From Actinoplanes cyaneus (lineage in GTDB: Bacteria > Actinomycetota > Actinomycetes > Mycobacteriales > Micromonosporaceae): 64,000 nucleotides of DNA. Within the stretch, counting starts at the first letter, position 1. Every line of letters begins with the position of its first letter. This document shows, one piece after another, positions 41,274 to 50,228 of this stretch. Location: NCBI RefSeq assembly GCF_016862095.1, contig NZ_BOMH01000036.1, positions 124,001 through 188,000 on the forward strand. Reading direction: 5' to 3'. Position numbers and translations under genes: made by a program. Under the pieces are notes generated by a model, which searched no databases, was not told where the DNA came from, and saw only the letters and a list, made by a program, of their open reading frames with translations.

Positions 41274-41823
41274 TGTCCCGCCTGTGTGGCTCGGCAAGCT
41301 ACTCTCACGGCTGCAACTCGCCCGGTTGATGCTCGCGGTAAGGAATGCGCTCGCAAGTCATCCGCCATGTTTGACTTAGATCCGATGCAGGTGTAACGCG
41401 GGTTACGCGACGGTAGCCGCGGCAACTTGAATCCGCCTGTGCCCTCTCCGGTCGGATACCGGTCGGAGGATGGGACTTCCCGACGGAACCGCCAGAACCC
41501 CTGCTGGAACGGCATCTAGACCGGCGTTCAGTGAGGCACTCACAAAGTTGTCCACAGCGGAGAGGCGTCCTGTCCACAGGCCTCGCGAAACTTGTCCACC
41601 GCGGCAGTTGGGCGGCGGGACTTAAGGATGCGACTATCTGCACCGGCAGTAGGTACGCCTCCGGCCCGAGACCCTTCTCGTAGTCCGTATCGGGGTGGAG
41701 ATGTACCGTCTGCCTACCGCAATGTCACCAAGTGCCCGAGCCCCTGCTCGGTGACGAACCTAGGACGTCACCGCCGTGGCGTCTCCGGTTACCGGCCCGC
41801 AAGCCGGCGGCCCGGGAGGGCAC
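41274..41823. other. Intergenic region containing phased DnaA boxes
   Basis: No gene is recognised. It contains the three DnaA-box-like repeats at 41548-41600 and ends with GGGAGGG just before ATG 41824. Confidence 0.5.
41548..41600. promoter_or_regulatory. Three DnaA-box-like repeats at exact 22-bp spacing
   Basis: TTGTCCACA (41548), CTGTCCACA (41570) and TTGTCCACC (41592) are in direct orientation, each starting exactly 22 bases after the last, about two helical turns. TTGTCCACA is the actinobacterial DnaA-box consensus. No replication initiator gene is evident next to it. Confidence 0.6.
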
Positions 41824-42030
41824 ATGGGTGGCAAAGCGCGACACGACCGGAATGAGGAGCATGAGGAGCACGACGCAGCCGACCGCCGAGATCCGACGGA
41901 CGACCTCTGGAGGATCACGGAAGGCGGGCTGCAACTGGCCGCCTTGTATTTTGCTTACAAGCAAAACGAGGGCGCCCAGCACGCTGCTGAGGCCCTCGTC
42001 CTGCTGATGCATCTTGTCCGGCGCATCTAG
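41824..42030 (+). CDS. Small hypothetical protein (68 aa)
   Basis: It starts at ATG 41824 with a strong ribosome site (GGGAGGG, three bases before the start). The first 30 residues are very hydrophilic, rich in Asp, Glu, His and Arg (RHDRNEEHEEHDAADRRD). The second half is a helix with hydrophobic face (WRITEGGLQLAALYFAYKQN, AAEALVLLMHLVRRI). No family is recognised. A hairpin terminator follows within 90 bases, so it is probably a monocistronic unit. The amphipathic C-terminus could bind a partner or the membrane. Confidence 0.55.
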   Translation: MGGKARHDRNEEHEEHDAADRRDPTDDLWRITEGGLQLAALYFAYKQNEGAQHAAEALVLLMHLVRRI

Positions 42031-42788
42031 CTATCGCTTCATCCGGGAGTGAGGGTGTGGACCCTCGGGGAGGGGCCGTGTTGACGCACGGTCCTTCTCC
42101 GTCTCAAGCGGTAGCGCTGATGCTGTCCGGAGAGTCCGGACAGCATCTTGCATGAGAAGGGTAAACCACGTGTAGACGGCATCGCCGCTATGCGGGGCCA
42201 TTTCCTGGTTCTGCGGCCGCTTACCATCCCACACTGTGCTGCTGAAGTCTCCTCAGCGTGCATAAGCCCGAAGCCGGCTATCAAGCCGTGCCGCGCCCAA
42301 TCGGCGGCAGCACAGACCACAAGGCGCGCCGCCGACCGTCGAGCCGATCCACGGCGCGGTCGTCGAAGGCAGCTTCCAGCGCTTCCCGGCCGGGCTGGGC
42401 TTGTCCCATCGAGAAAGTGCTGTTCCAGCCCCTCGCAATAGTTTGTGATGCCTGCCGTTCGCTTCCGCTGCCATGCACTCGCCATCAATCAACAGCGAGC
42501 GACCGAAAGGTACACGCTGCACATGAAGCGTAGGCAACCTTGTTGTCGCTTACGGGTTCCCGCGGGGTCTGGCAAGGCTTTCGTAACGGAAGATCGAATT
42601 GAGCAACATCCCGGCTTCCAAGCCGACACCGACGGCCGCCATCACTCTCGTGCCCCACGGCCTGCACCGCGATCGGTTCTAAGACTCGTCCGGCTGCCGG
42701 GCGATGGCCGTCTGGTGACCGTAGACTGTGGCACGCCACACTCCAGTTGCGACTTCCGCAGCATGCCGATTCGCCCGTGGAGGGCCGA
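42031..42788. other. Intergenic region upstream of the hydrolase/NB-ARC gene
   Basis: No credible gene is seen. It holds the terminator at 42119-42147. Near the right end are TAGACT (42722-42727), a TANNNT -10 candidate, and the small palindrome GTGGCACGCCAC (42728-42739), which lies at the expected start of transcription and could bind a regulator. Confidence 0.45.
42119..42147. terminator. Terminator hairpin
   Basis: GATGCTGTCCGGA and its perfect complement enclose GAG, followed by TTGC. It lies about 90 bases downstream of the small gene ending at 42030. Confidence 0.75.
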
Positions 42789-44627
42789 GTGGATCCACAC
42801 AAGGTCGGAGTTGTTCTCATCCACGGCTTCGTCTCCGGTCCCGACACGTGGCGCCATCTAGTCGGGCTCATCCGCAGTGACCCCCAGCTCAACTTCGCCG
42901 AGCCGCTGACCTTCCAATATTCGACGCCTCCCATCACGTACTTTCTCCGCCGGATACCGAACTTCGACGACATCGCCGAAAGCCTGCGGCTCTATCTGAC
43001 CGTCGAGGCGGGCGAGTTCCCGGAACTCGTCCTGATCACGCACAGCCAGGGTGGGCTGATCGCGCAGCGCTACCTGCAACAAATGATCAGCGAGGGCCAC
43101 GCTCCGGATTTGCAGCGCATCCAGCAGATCCATCTGCTGGCCTGCCCGAACAACGGCTCACAGCTGTGGCTGTCCGCCCGGCGCTGGTTCATGCCACGCA
43201 ACCCTCAGGAACGACAGCTGAGGCCGCTCGATGATGCGGTGGCTAGAGCGCAGCGGGCCGTCCTCACCGGGATCGTCCACGCGCGCGAGGTCTCGCCGAC
43301 CACCTGTCCGATCGAGATGAAGGCGTACGCCGGCGAATCGGACGGCGTGGTGCCACCGGCCTCCGGCCGGGGACCGTTCCCGGACGGAGGTGTCCTGCCG
43401 GGCGACCACTTCACGATCATTCGCGCGAAGGACGCGCGGCACCGGACCTTCACGACTCTCAAGCATGAACTCCTGAAGTTACGCCCCGATTCCGACCAGA
43501 GCGCCAGTGTGCATAGGGCCCGGGTGCCCACCCCGGGCGGCGCCGAGCGTGTACCGGCGTGGCAACAACACGTCCTGATCACGCCCGAGAAGCTGCTCCA
43601 CGTCGAGCGGACGCTCGACCGGCTCGTCACTGAGATAGCGGACGATTCGTACAGCGCGAGCTCGGCGCTGGCGGTGTGGGGCGAGGGCGGGCTGGGAAAG
43701 ACCGCAGTAACCTACGCCGCCCTGCGCGCTCTGCCGCCGGATGCGTTCACTCACATCGTGTGGGCGTCCGCCCGTAACACCCGCTTCTCCACCACCGACG
43801 CCGGCACCCGGTCGGTCGAGTCGATCTACTGGCACGACCTGCTCTCCATGGTCGCTCGTCAGCTCAACTGTCCGTTACCGCCCAACCAGGCGCTCTGGGA
43901 AGGGAGCCTGCAAACCTTCCTAGCCAGCTCGCTAAGCCAGATTCGGATCCTGCTGGTCGTGGACAACCTGGAGTTCCTCTCGGCCGCCGACGAACTCATC
44001 GGGCGACTGCGCCGGCTGGGCTTCGGCCCACCCCATAAGATCGTGGCGACGACGCGGTGGAAGTCGGCCGCGGATGACCTCGACGTCCGTAACATCGAGA
44101 TGCGGCCGTTCACCGAGCAGCAGACGTACGACCTCGTCCGGCACCACGCGCAGGGCAGCTCGTCAGATCTCGGCGGCGCGACCGACGACGACCTGTCGGT
44201 AATCTTCCGGACCACCGAGGGCAACCCCTTCCTCATCAAGCTCGTCACCTTGAGTTACGTGGCGAGTGGAAAGGCGCTGCGGCGGATCGTCGACGAGCTG
44301 ACCGACGCGTCACGTGGTGGGCTCGGCCAGGCCGTACGCAACTGGTTGTTCGATCGATCCCTCGACGAGCTCAGCCGGCGCTTCTCCGAGGAGAAGACCC
44401 TCAACCTGCTGTTCGCCTTCTGCGCCACCGCTCGAGGCGGCTCAATGACCTACGAAGAACTGCGCGCCGAGAAGCTGGCGCCGACCGAGAAAGAATTCGA
44501 GCAACTGCTGGAAGCCGCGTGCCGGCTGGGCCTGGTGCGGCCGTCCAATCTAAACGCGCGCTACTCCATACACAGTCTTCTGTACGAATACACGTGCCCA
44601 CTTACGCAGATGGGTGGGCGACATTAA
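42789..44627 (+). CDS. Alpha/beta-hydrolase fused to NB-ARC (STAND) ATPase
   Basis: A 612-residue protein; GTG 42789 has GGAGGG four bases upstream (GTG 42777 and TTG 42747 are alternatives). Residues 1-230 are an alpha/beta-hydrolase: GVVLIHGF, nucleophile Ser-86 in LITHSQGGLIAQRY, Asp in ESDGVVPP and His in GDHFTIIR. Residues about 280-560 are an NB-ARC NTPase with Walker A WGEGGLGKTAV, Walker B ILLVVDNLEFL, sensor KIVATTRWKS and GNPFLIKLVTL, then a winged-helix-like end. This is the effector plus switch layout of bacterial NLR-like STAND proteins. A TPR protein follows in the same frame one codon after the stop. Role in phage defence is inferred. Confidence 0.85.
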   Translation: MDPHKVGVVLIHGFVSGPDTWRHLVGLIRSDPQLNFAEPLTFQYSTPPITYFLRRIPNFDDIAESLRLYLTVEAGEFPELVLITHSQGGLIAQRYLQQMISEGHAPDLQRIQQIHLLACPNNGSQLWLSARRWFMPRNPQERQLRPLDDAVARAQRAVLTGIVHAREVSPTTCPIEMKAYAGESDGVVPPASGRGPFPDGGVLPGDHFTIIRAKDARHRTFTTLKHELLKLRPDSDQSASVHRARVPTPGGAERVPAWQQHVLITPEKLLHVERTLDRLVTEIADDSYSASSALAVWGEGGLGKTAVTYAALRALPPDAFTHIVWASARNTRFSTTDAGTRSVESIYWHDLLSMVARQLNCPLPPNQALWEGSLQTFLASSLSQIRILLVVDNLEFLSAADELIGRLRRLGFGPPHKIVATTRWKSAADDLDVRNIEMRPFTEQQTYDLVRHHAQGSSSDLGGATDDDLSVIFRTTEGNPFLIKLVTLSYVASGKALRRIVDELTDASRGGLGQAVRNWLFDRSLDELSRRFSEEKTLNLLFAFCATARGGSMTYEELRAEKLAPTEKEFEQLLEAACRLGLVRPSNLNARYSIHSLLYEYTCPLTQMGGRH

Positions 44628-44630
44628 CCG

Positions 44631-45956
44631 ATGAGCCACACTACCGCCACTAGGAATTGGGCGCGTCTGTTCGAGGAGACGGCACACCGCAAGTTTCCGC
44701 CCCGTATCAAGGACGCTGTCGCCGATCCCGGCCGATTTGCGGACCCGGGCGAACTTCCCCAGTTCGTCACGCTGTTGTCGGCCGGCCTGCTGGTCAGTGA
44801 GCATGCCGACACCGCCATGCTCGCCGACCTGGTGGAACGGTCGATCACGACCATGCTGACCGTCGGACCCGGACCAGATTTCCGCGACCATGAGGAGCTT
44901 CTCTCGACCGCCGTCCGGCTCATCGATGTCCTCGCGAGGCGCGGCGAACGAACGACCCAGCTGTATCTCCTCGCGGCTCAGTTCCGAGCGGGCTATGCCA
45001 ACACCGACGCCGTCCGGAACGCCTATGTCGAGCGCGCCGTCAGCAGTGCGCAAGACGACCGCGAACTAGCGTCGGCGATGCTATTCCAGGCCCGATTCCA
45101 CGCCGACCTGAGCGACTACCCGAAGGCCCTCACCGTCCTTGACCAATGCCGGCCGCTTGTAGCCAAGACCGCTCTGTCCGATCTCCGGGCAGAATGGAAT
45201 GCTGCGTGCGGCCTCGCTCACTACTACAACGAACCGGCGACCGCGCGCCGCTTTTTCGAAGAGGCCATCCGGGTGGGCAGTGACCACCCGGACTCCACGT
45301 CGGCTCGGCGCGCCGTGGGGAATGCGCTGCATTTCCTCGGCCGAATCGCCGCCGACGAGGGCGAATACCATCGCGCGCTCACTCTCTACATCGAGGCGAG
45401 CAGGCTCTCTAGCGAGTTCAAGACCGGGCACGGCTACTACCATCAGCGGGTGGCCGAGGTTCTCGTCGACCATGGCGACCTCGATGAGGCGCAATACCAC
45501 CTTGAGGAGGCCGAGAAACTGTTCAAGGCGGTCGGTCAGGTCAGCAACGGGCTGCAATTGCTTCAGGGCACCTGGGCCCGCTGGCATCTTCGCGCCGGCC
45601 AGGTAGACGACGCAGTACGGTCCCTCAGTCTGGCCATCGCCTCGAGTCGCTCTGAACGCGCCGCCCGCGTGGAGCTGATTCTCCTGGCGGAGATGCTTCG
45701 CGTACGCCTGCGGCAGCGCAAACCCTTCGCCATCGCGGCCGTTCTAAGCCGAGCCGGGCGGGTTTATCTGACCGCCGAGGCCATTCGTTCGCCTAGGGCG
45801 TTCATTCGGCAGACCGTCGCGGTCGCCGACCGCGCCATCACATTTCTCCGGGTCAGGAAAGCTCCAACCGGCGCCGGCAAAGCGAGCCCCGACCAGGTCC
45901 GGTGCCCGTGCGGCGCCAAACACCACCGCTCCGACCGGCAGCAGGCTGACTCATAG
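44631..45956 (+). CDS. TPR-repeat protein, likely sensor partner of the NB-ARC protein
   Basis: A 441-residue all-helical protein. TPR-like pairs run through most of it, clearest around ASAMLFQARFHADLSDYPKA, GNALHFLGRIAADEGEYHRA and YYHQRVAEVLVDHGDLDEA, and on to WARWHLRAGQVDDAVRSL. A short Cys/His cluster (RCPCGAKHHR) sits at the C-terminus. It starts three bases after the TAA of the NB-ARC gene and in the same reading frame, so either the pair arose from one ORF by a stop codon or the two are translated by termination-reinitiation. In STAND proteins the C-terminal TPR region is what recognises the trigger. Confidence 0.82.
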   Translation: MSHTTATRNWARLFEETAHRKFPPRIKDAVADPGRFADPGELPQFVTLLSAGLLVSEHADTAMLADLVERSITTMLTVGPGPDFRDHEELLSTAVRLIDVLARRGERTTQLYLLAAQFRAGYANTDAVRNAYVERAVSSAQDDRELASAMLFQARFHADLSDYPKALTVLDQCRPLVAKTALSDLRAEWNAACGLAHYYNEPATARRFFEEAIRVGSDHPDSTSARRAVGNALHFLGRIAADEGEYHRALTLYIEASRLSSEFKTGHGYYHQRVAEVLVDHGDLDEAQYHLEEAEKLFKAVGQVSNGLQLLQGTWARWHLRAGQVDDAVRSLSLAIASSRSERAARVELILLAEMLRVRLRQRKPFAIAAVLSRAGRVYLTAEAIRSPRAFIRQTVAVADRAITFLRVRKAPTGAGKASPDQVRCPCGAKHHRSDRQQADS

Positions 45957-46155
45957 CAGGCCGCACGATGGCCGCCGGCGTAACTAGCTACGGTGTGCGG
46001 TCCTGACTCGACATCTCCAGTGATCGCACCTGCTGCCGAGCCCATGAACAAGGCGTTCGCGTAGTCCGGGCACACTTCGCGATACCGACCAACCCGCGAG
46101 GCAGCCTTCCAAGCTGAGGCCACGGCAAGACGCTTCCTGGCTTCGCGACCGACGG

Positions 46156-46581
46156 TCAACCGCGTACGGCACCACCGCTGGCCGCGTCGCGCTCGTCGAC
46201 GAGCTTCTCTCTTGCTTCGATGAGTCGCTGTAGGTGACGCCGTTGTTCTGCGCCCCAAAGGTCTCCGGAGACTTGGTGCTCCTTTTGGACTTGTACCGTC
46301 CAAACCTGACCTAGGAACGAAGCAGCGGCGAAGATTGAACCGACAACGAGCGCAATGCCAAGCTCTTTCGTTTCCTTTATTAAGGTTAAGGCCACGCCGG
46401 CAGCGAAGGCGAAAACACAGACACTGACGAGAACAAGGAACCAGCTCCTTGACGTCATTACTTTGTTGACCTTGACCGGTCCAATATGCACTTGCCACGT
46501 GGAGATGTCTTTCCAGGCCTCATTCAGCTGCCGCTCGACTTCACGTAGGTCTGCAACAACCTCACTCGGATCTCGTCGCAT
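46156..46581 (-). CDS. Small protein with two membrane helices and helical tail
   Basis: A 141-residue protein starting at MRRDPSEVVADLREVE (TTG 46611 is an alternative). A helical lead (ADLREVERQLNEAWKDI) is followed by two membrane helices (SWFLVLVSVCVFAFAAGVAL and LGIALVVGSIFAAASFLGQV) and a charged coiled-coil-like C-terminus (EQRRHLQRLIEAREKLVDER). This resembles SLATT/DUF4231-type proteins, which are predicted pore-forming effectors of bacterial conflict systems, but the similarity is by layout only. It converges on the TPR gene of the STAND locus, 200 bases away. Confidence 0.6.
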   Translation of the reverse strand: MRRDPSEVVADLREVERQLNEAWKDISTWQVHIGPVKVNKVMTSRSWFLVLVSVCVFAFAAGVALTLIKETKELGIALVVGSIFAAASFLGQVWTVQVQKEHQVSGDLWGAEQRRHLQRLIEAREKLVDERDAASGGAVRG

Positions 46582-46856
46582 CACGGGGACAAGCGTACGA
46601 GCCTCCGGCAAGGCCCTCAGTCAGTTCTCGGCTCAGGGTGGCCGAGGGTAGATGGGTGACTAACTGGGTGGCAACCGCCGGTGACTACGCCGGACACCCA
46701 TGGCCGATTGCGGGTTGAAGTTCGCATGTCAGCCCAGCGTCAATTACGCTCATTCAAGATCATGAGTTACTTGGGGGCCAAGGGGTCGACACGCGACCTA
46801 AGGCCTATATCGGACGTCCCTCGGTTCTTGTCACGTTCCGCGAGATCCTCTCCAGC

Positions 46857-47297
46857 ATGAAGACCGCTGAAGTGCTGTCGATCATCGCGATCGGCATGAG
46901 CACCGTGTCGCTCGGCTGGCAGATTGTCTCGTGGCGTAGATCCGGTGCGCTGATTCGAGCTACGGTCAACCAGGCGCTGGTCGGTCATGAGGGCATCTGG
47001 TGTACCAACGTCACTGCTCGCAACTTAGGCCGTATGGCGGTCAGCGTGACCAACTGGGGTTACCAGTTGCCCGGTCGGAAGGCTGGCAACATCTTCATGA
47101 CGCGCCCGCTACCGATCTCTCCTACGTTGCCCCATCGCCTGGAGGCCGGCGCAGAGGTGTCCTTCTACATGGAAACCGACGCGATTCAGCAGGTTTGCAA
47201 GCAGAAGGGCTTGCCGTATCAGCGGGTCCGCGCATGGGTCGACTTGGGTGATGGTCGCAGGATCAAGGCAAGGCGCCGGGGGATCGGACTCAAGTAG
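46857..47297 (+). CDS. Membrane-anchored hypothetical protein
   Basis: A 146-residue protein with an N-terminal helix (VLSIIAIGMSTVSLGWQIVS) that can serve as a signal anchor, then a small beta-rich domain (GIWCTNVTARNLGRMAVSVT, LPHRLEAGAEVSFYMETDA, YQRVRAWVDLGDGRRIKA). Similar short anchored proteins of unknown role are common in actinomycete accessory regions. It stands alone between the two-helix protein and the duplicated-domain protein. No ribosome site of note; the start is the first ATG of the frame. Confidence 0.6.
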   Translation: MKTAEVLSIIAIGMSTVSLGWQIVSWRRSGALIRATVNQALVGHEGIWCTNVTARNLGRMAVSVTNWGYQLPGRKAGNIFMTRPLPISPTLPHRLEAGAEVSFYMETDAIQQVCKQKGLPYQRVRAWVDLGDGRRIKARRRGIGLK

Positions 47298-47683
47298 TTG
47301 CCCGGTTCGTCCGCCGATGGCTGCCTTGCTGGACATGATCCGTTTGCCGGACCGCGTGCCAGATCCGTGCCAGACAGACCGGTCGTTCGCGGTAGGCAGC
47401 GGGGAGCGACGGTACCTTGAACCGCGCCGATACAGGTCAGCGGCTTGCGGGTCAGCGATCTTGGCTGGGCACCGTCCTGGCAGTATGGGAGTCGATCCGC
47501 ATATGGTCGATCGCAAAGCAAAGAAGTCGCTGCCGAATTCGTCTCTTCTGGATCAAGGTGCCGCGCGAGCGCGGCGCGGCCGGCCCGCTCGGCCTGCTGG
47601 CGGCCTCCGGCCGGCATCGGCCGGCGAGCCGGCCAGCACGGAAACCGTTCGGCGAGCTGGGCTGAGGCTGCGATCATCCGGCG
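47298..47683. other. Intergenic stretch, GC-rich, no gene recognised
   Basis: The last 120 bases are dominated by interleaved GGCCGGC/GCCGGCC repeats that can fold into several alternative hairpins just ahead of the gene at 47684. Confidence 0.4.
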
Positions 47684-48319
47684 ATGGAGATCTGGTCCCA
47701 CGGCGGCAACCGGTACGAGGTCATCTCGATGTACAGCGTCCCCGCCGATGCCTGGTACTACGAGCTGCGTGGCCTCGACGAACCACCAGGCGCCGGACCG
47801 AACCTCACCATATCGATTCCCGACGCGACCCCGGACGGACCGTTCACACCGACGCCGCCTGAGCATGTCGTGGTCTATGCCGATGGCGGCGTCCTGCCCT
47901 GGCGGATCCTCGGGAAGCTGATCCACCTTCTCGAATCCAGCGGCGACCTGGTGGAGGAGGGACGCGACCTGTCGAGCGAGGCAGTTGCGCTGCCCCTGAC
48001 ACTCAACACCTGGTCACACGACGGCCGGCGGTTCGAGGTCAACCAGTTCCACCACGGCGACGCCGACTCGTGGTGTTACGAGCTTTACGAGGTCGACCCG
48101 GACAACCCTGAGAACAACTACATCGAGGTCCGGATCCCCGACGCCTCACCGGAGTCCGGCCCGTTCGTCCCGATGCCCACCGATCACGTGACCCTCACCA
48201 TGCACGGGCACTGGGCACTCCCCTGGTCCGTCTTCCGTCGGTTCCTCGACGCCATCCAGGCCGCCGGAGACATCGTGGAGCCCAGCGGCAACGAATCCCC
48301 ACTCGCCGAGCGGCCCTGA
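47684..48319 (+). CDS. Hypothetical protein with an internal two-fold repeat
   Basis: A 211-residue soluble acidic protein made of two homologous halves of about 95 residues. Shared landmarks in order are: WSHGGNRYEV / WSHDGRRFEV; ADAWYYELRGLD / ADSWCYELYEVD; LTISIPDATPDGPFTP / IEVRIPDASPESGPFVP; PPEHVVV / PTDHVTL; and LPWRILGKLIHLLESSGDLVE / LPWSVFRRFLDAIQAAGDIVE. No family is recognised and no catalytic motif stands out. A tandem duplication after transfer or an ancient repeat are both possible. Confidence 0.65.
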   Translation: MEIWSHGGNRYEVISMYSVPADAWYYELRGLDEPPGAGPNLTISIPDATPDGPFTPTPPEHVVVYADGGVLPWRILGKLIHLLESSGDLVEEGRDLSSEAVALPLTLNTWSHDGRRFEVNQFHHGDADSWCYELYEVDPDNPENNYIEVRIPDASPESGPFVPMPTDHVTLTMHGHWALPWSVFRRFLDAIQAAGDIVEPSGNESPLAERP

Positions 48320-48571
48320 CGATCGCCGCGGGTGGTCACCGGCTCCGGTGCTTCCGGCGATCGGCTGCTGCCGCGCCGCTTCGCGGCTTGCCACCGGGAC
48401 AGGTGGTCACCGGGAGCGGCAGGCCGACGGGCCGCAGGCAGCCGAGTCAGCCACGATCCCGGGCCATTAGCGGGCCAGTAACCGAGATCAACAAGGGCCG
48501 CGAGCGGGCACGGGCGGTCACTCAGTCACCCATCCTAAGTAGGCAATTCGCCTAGATCACGGCGCTGCGGG

Positions 48572-48862
48572 GCGATCTGGATCGACGAGGTCCTCATCGA
48601 GAACCGGATCGGGCAACAGACCGTCGACTACTACACCAACAACCTGCACTACTGGATCCTGCCCGCCATCGGCGACATGACCATTCGCGAAGCCACCGTC
48701 GGCCTGGCCGTCCGCCACGGGGCGCTCCCCGCTAACCCGGTCCGCGACGTCGGCCGACTACCGAAACCACGCAAGGCCGTCCAGCCAATGACTTTCGACG
48801 AGATCCGGCTGCGGTCGCTGATCGGCTTCGCTTTCCTCGCCATCTATTTCGGCGGGCCCTAA
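48572..48862 (+). pseudogene. Tyrosine integrase remnant with internal deletion
   Basis: In frame from 48572 it reads IWIDEVLIENRIGQQTVDYY, then NLHYWILPAIGDMTIREATV, which is an integrase core-binding domain, and then jumps to LAVRHGALPANPVRDVGRLP, normally about 30 residues further on. The catalytic domain is absent; the frame ends TAA 48862 after a short unrelated tail. It is the decayed trace of an earlier integrated element. Confidence 0.75.
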
Positions 48863-49132
48863 AGACTCGAAGTCGCCAGGCCGTCGCTGCAGACCCGCGT
48901 TCGTCCGTACGCGTCCGCCAACGGACAGAGGATAAGACAACCATGGTGAACCATGGACAAGTAACAGTCTGCAGGAGTACTTTGTGGAGGAAGCCGAGTG
49001 CCGAGGAGCGGCCGTCAGCGCTACCCCGCCCGCTGGCCACGGCGTTGGGGGTGACTAGCGGCGACGATCGGAGGAGGTGCGCACAGAAAGTCCGCAGATG
49101 TCAGCTTCGGCCCTGCCGCCGACGGCGGTGCG

Positions 49133-50215
49133 TCAGCGGTCGTAGAACACCCCTCGCACGGTGTCGATATCAGCGCCGGCCAGTGCGGTGAATTCGCGCG
49201 GTGATGGGACCAGCAGCATCTGGCGGTACATATCGGTCGCGTTTCGGAGCGCGCCGAGGGCCTGCGCCAGCAGCTGTTCCTGCCGATCGATGTATTCATA
49301 CAGCTTATGGATGGCGTCGGTCATCGACTGGATCACCGCTTGAACGGTGGCGCCGCTGATCGACAGGGCTTCGTCCTTCTTGTCCGGGACGGTGCCGAGG
49401 ATCGCCCCGAGCGACTGGATCGCCTCTGCGGCGACCGCGGAGCCGGCAGGAAGGGCTTCTGGGGCGGCGGCGACGACCACGACTGCGGCGATCGCGCCGA
49501 CGACGGTTAACACGGTCTGTGTGCTCTTCTTGCGGTTCATACACCACTGGTCGAGGGAGTCGAGGACCTTGATGGTGGTCTCCCCGATGGTCCAGATGTC
49601 GGTGAGCTGCCGACGCCGGATCTCCAGGTGGGCGTCCATCACCTCGGCGAGGCTGGTCGCGAGCTGATGCTGCAGCCCGGCGGCGTCAGCCAACGCGGCG
49701 CAGTAGCCGGAGAACGCGTTGGCCGCATCGCCGGTCCAGTACTTCATGTGAATCGTCGTGATGTGACCGACGAGCTGACCGATGGTCTCACCGGCCGCGT
49801 CGGCGCCGGCCAGGGAATCGGTCGACAGCTGCCCGCCCGCTTTGCGGGTGAGTTTCAGGCTCGGGACCAGGGTTCCGGCGGTGCGGTAGAGCGGGCCGGT
49901 GAGCGACGCGTTGATGCTGTCCGGGTCGGGCACGGAGAACGCGGTGAAGTAGCCGGGCACGTCGGCGAGGGCCTGGCGGACGTACTCCTGGACGTTGGCG
50001 TTGTCCTCCGGACGGCCTGAGCTCGGCGCGGCGTAGTGGGGGTTGCCGGTGTCCATGCCCGGGGTCTGGGACTTGGTGTAGTCGTTGATGGAGCCCTGCT
50101 GGGCTTGGCTGTACGAGTCGTCCTGCCAGAGGACGACCTCGGCCGCCTTGTCGACGACGCGCTGACCCAGAGCGTGCAGGTCGGCGAAGCTGCGGTAGAC
50201 GTATCCGTCGGCCAT
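49133..50215 (-). CDS. ESX-substrate-like large protein
   Basis: A 360-residue protein starting at MADGYVYRSFADLHALG. It is mostly helical: an N-terminal region with a Trp (VVDKAAEVVLWQDDSYSQAQ), a helical bundle with W-x-G-like YWTGDAANAFSGYCAAL, a hydrophobic hairpin (TVLTVVGAIAAVVVVAAAP followed by an Ala/Pro-rich stretch), and a helical end. This is the layout of long WXG100-superfamily/PPE-like secretion substrates. It is the last gene of an operon with three other small genes. No toxin domain is recognised at the C-terminus. Confidence 0.7.
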   Translation of the reverse strand: MADGYVYRSFADLHALGQRVVDKAAEVVLWQDDSYSQAQQGSINDYTKSQTPGMDTGNPHYAAPSSGRPEDNANVQEYVRQALADVPGYFTAFSVPDPDSINASLTGPLYRTAGTLVPSLKLTRKAGGQLSTDSLAGADAAGETIGQLVGHITTIHMKYWTGDAANAFSGYCAALADAAGLQHQLATSLAEVMDAHLEIRRRQLTDIWTIGETTIKVLDSLDQWCMNRKKSTQTVLTVVGAIAAVVVVAAAPEALPAGSAVAAEAIQSLGAILGTVPDKKDEALSISGATVQAVIQSMTDAIHKLYEYIDRQEQLLAQALGALRNATDMYRQMLLVPSPREFTALAGADIDTVRGVFYDR

Positions 50216-50228
50216 GACAGGTTCCTCC

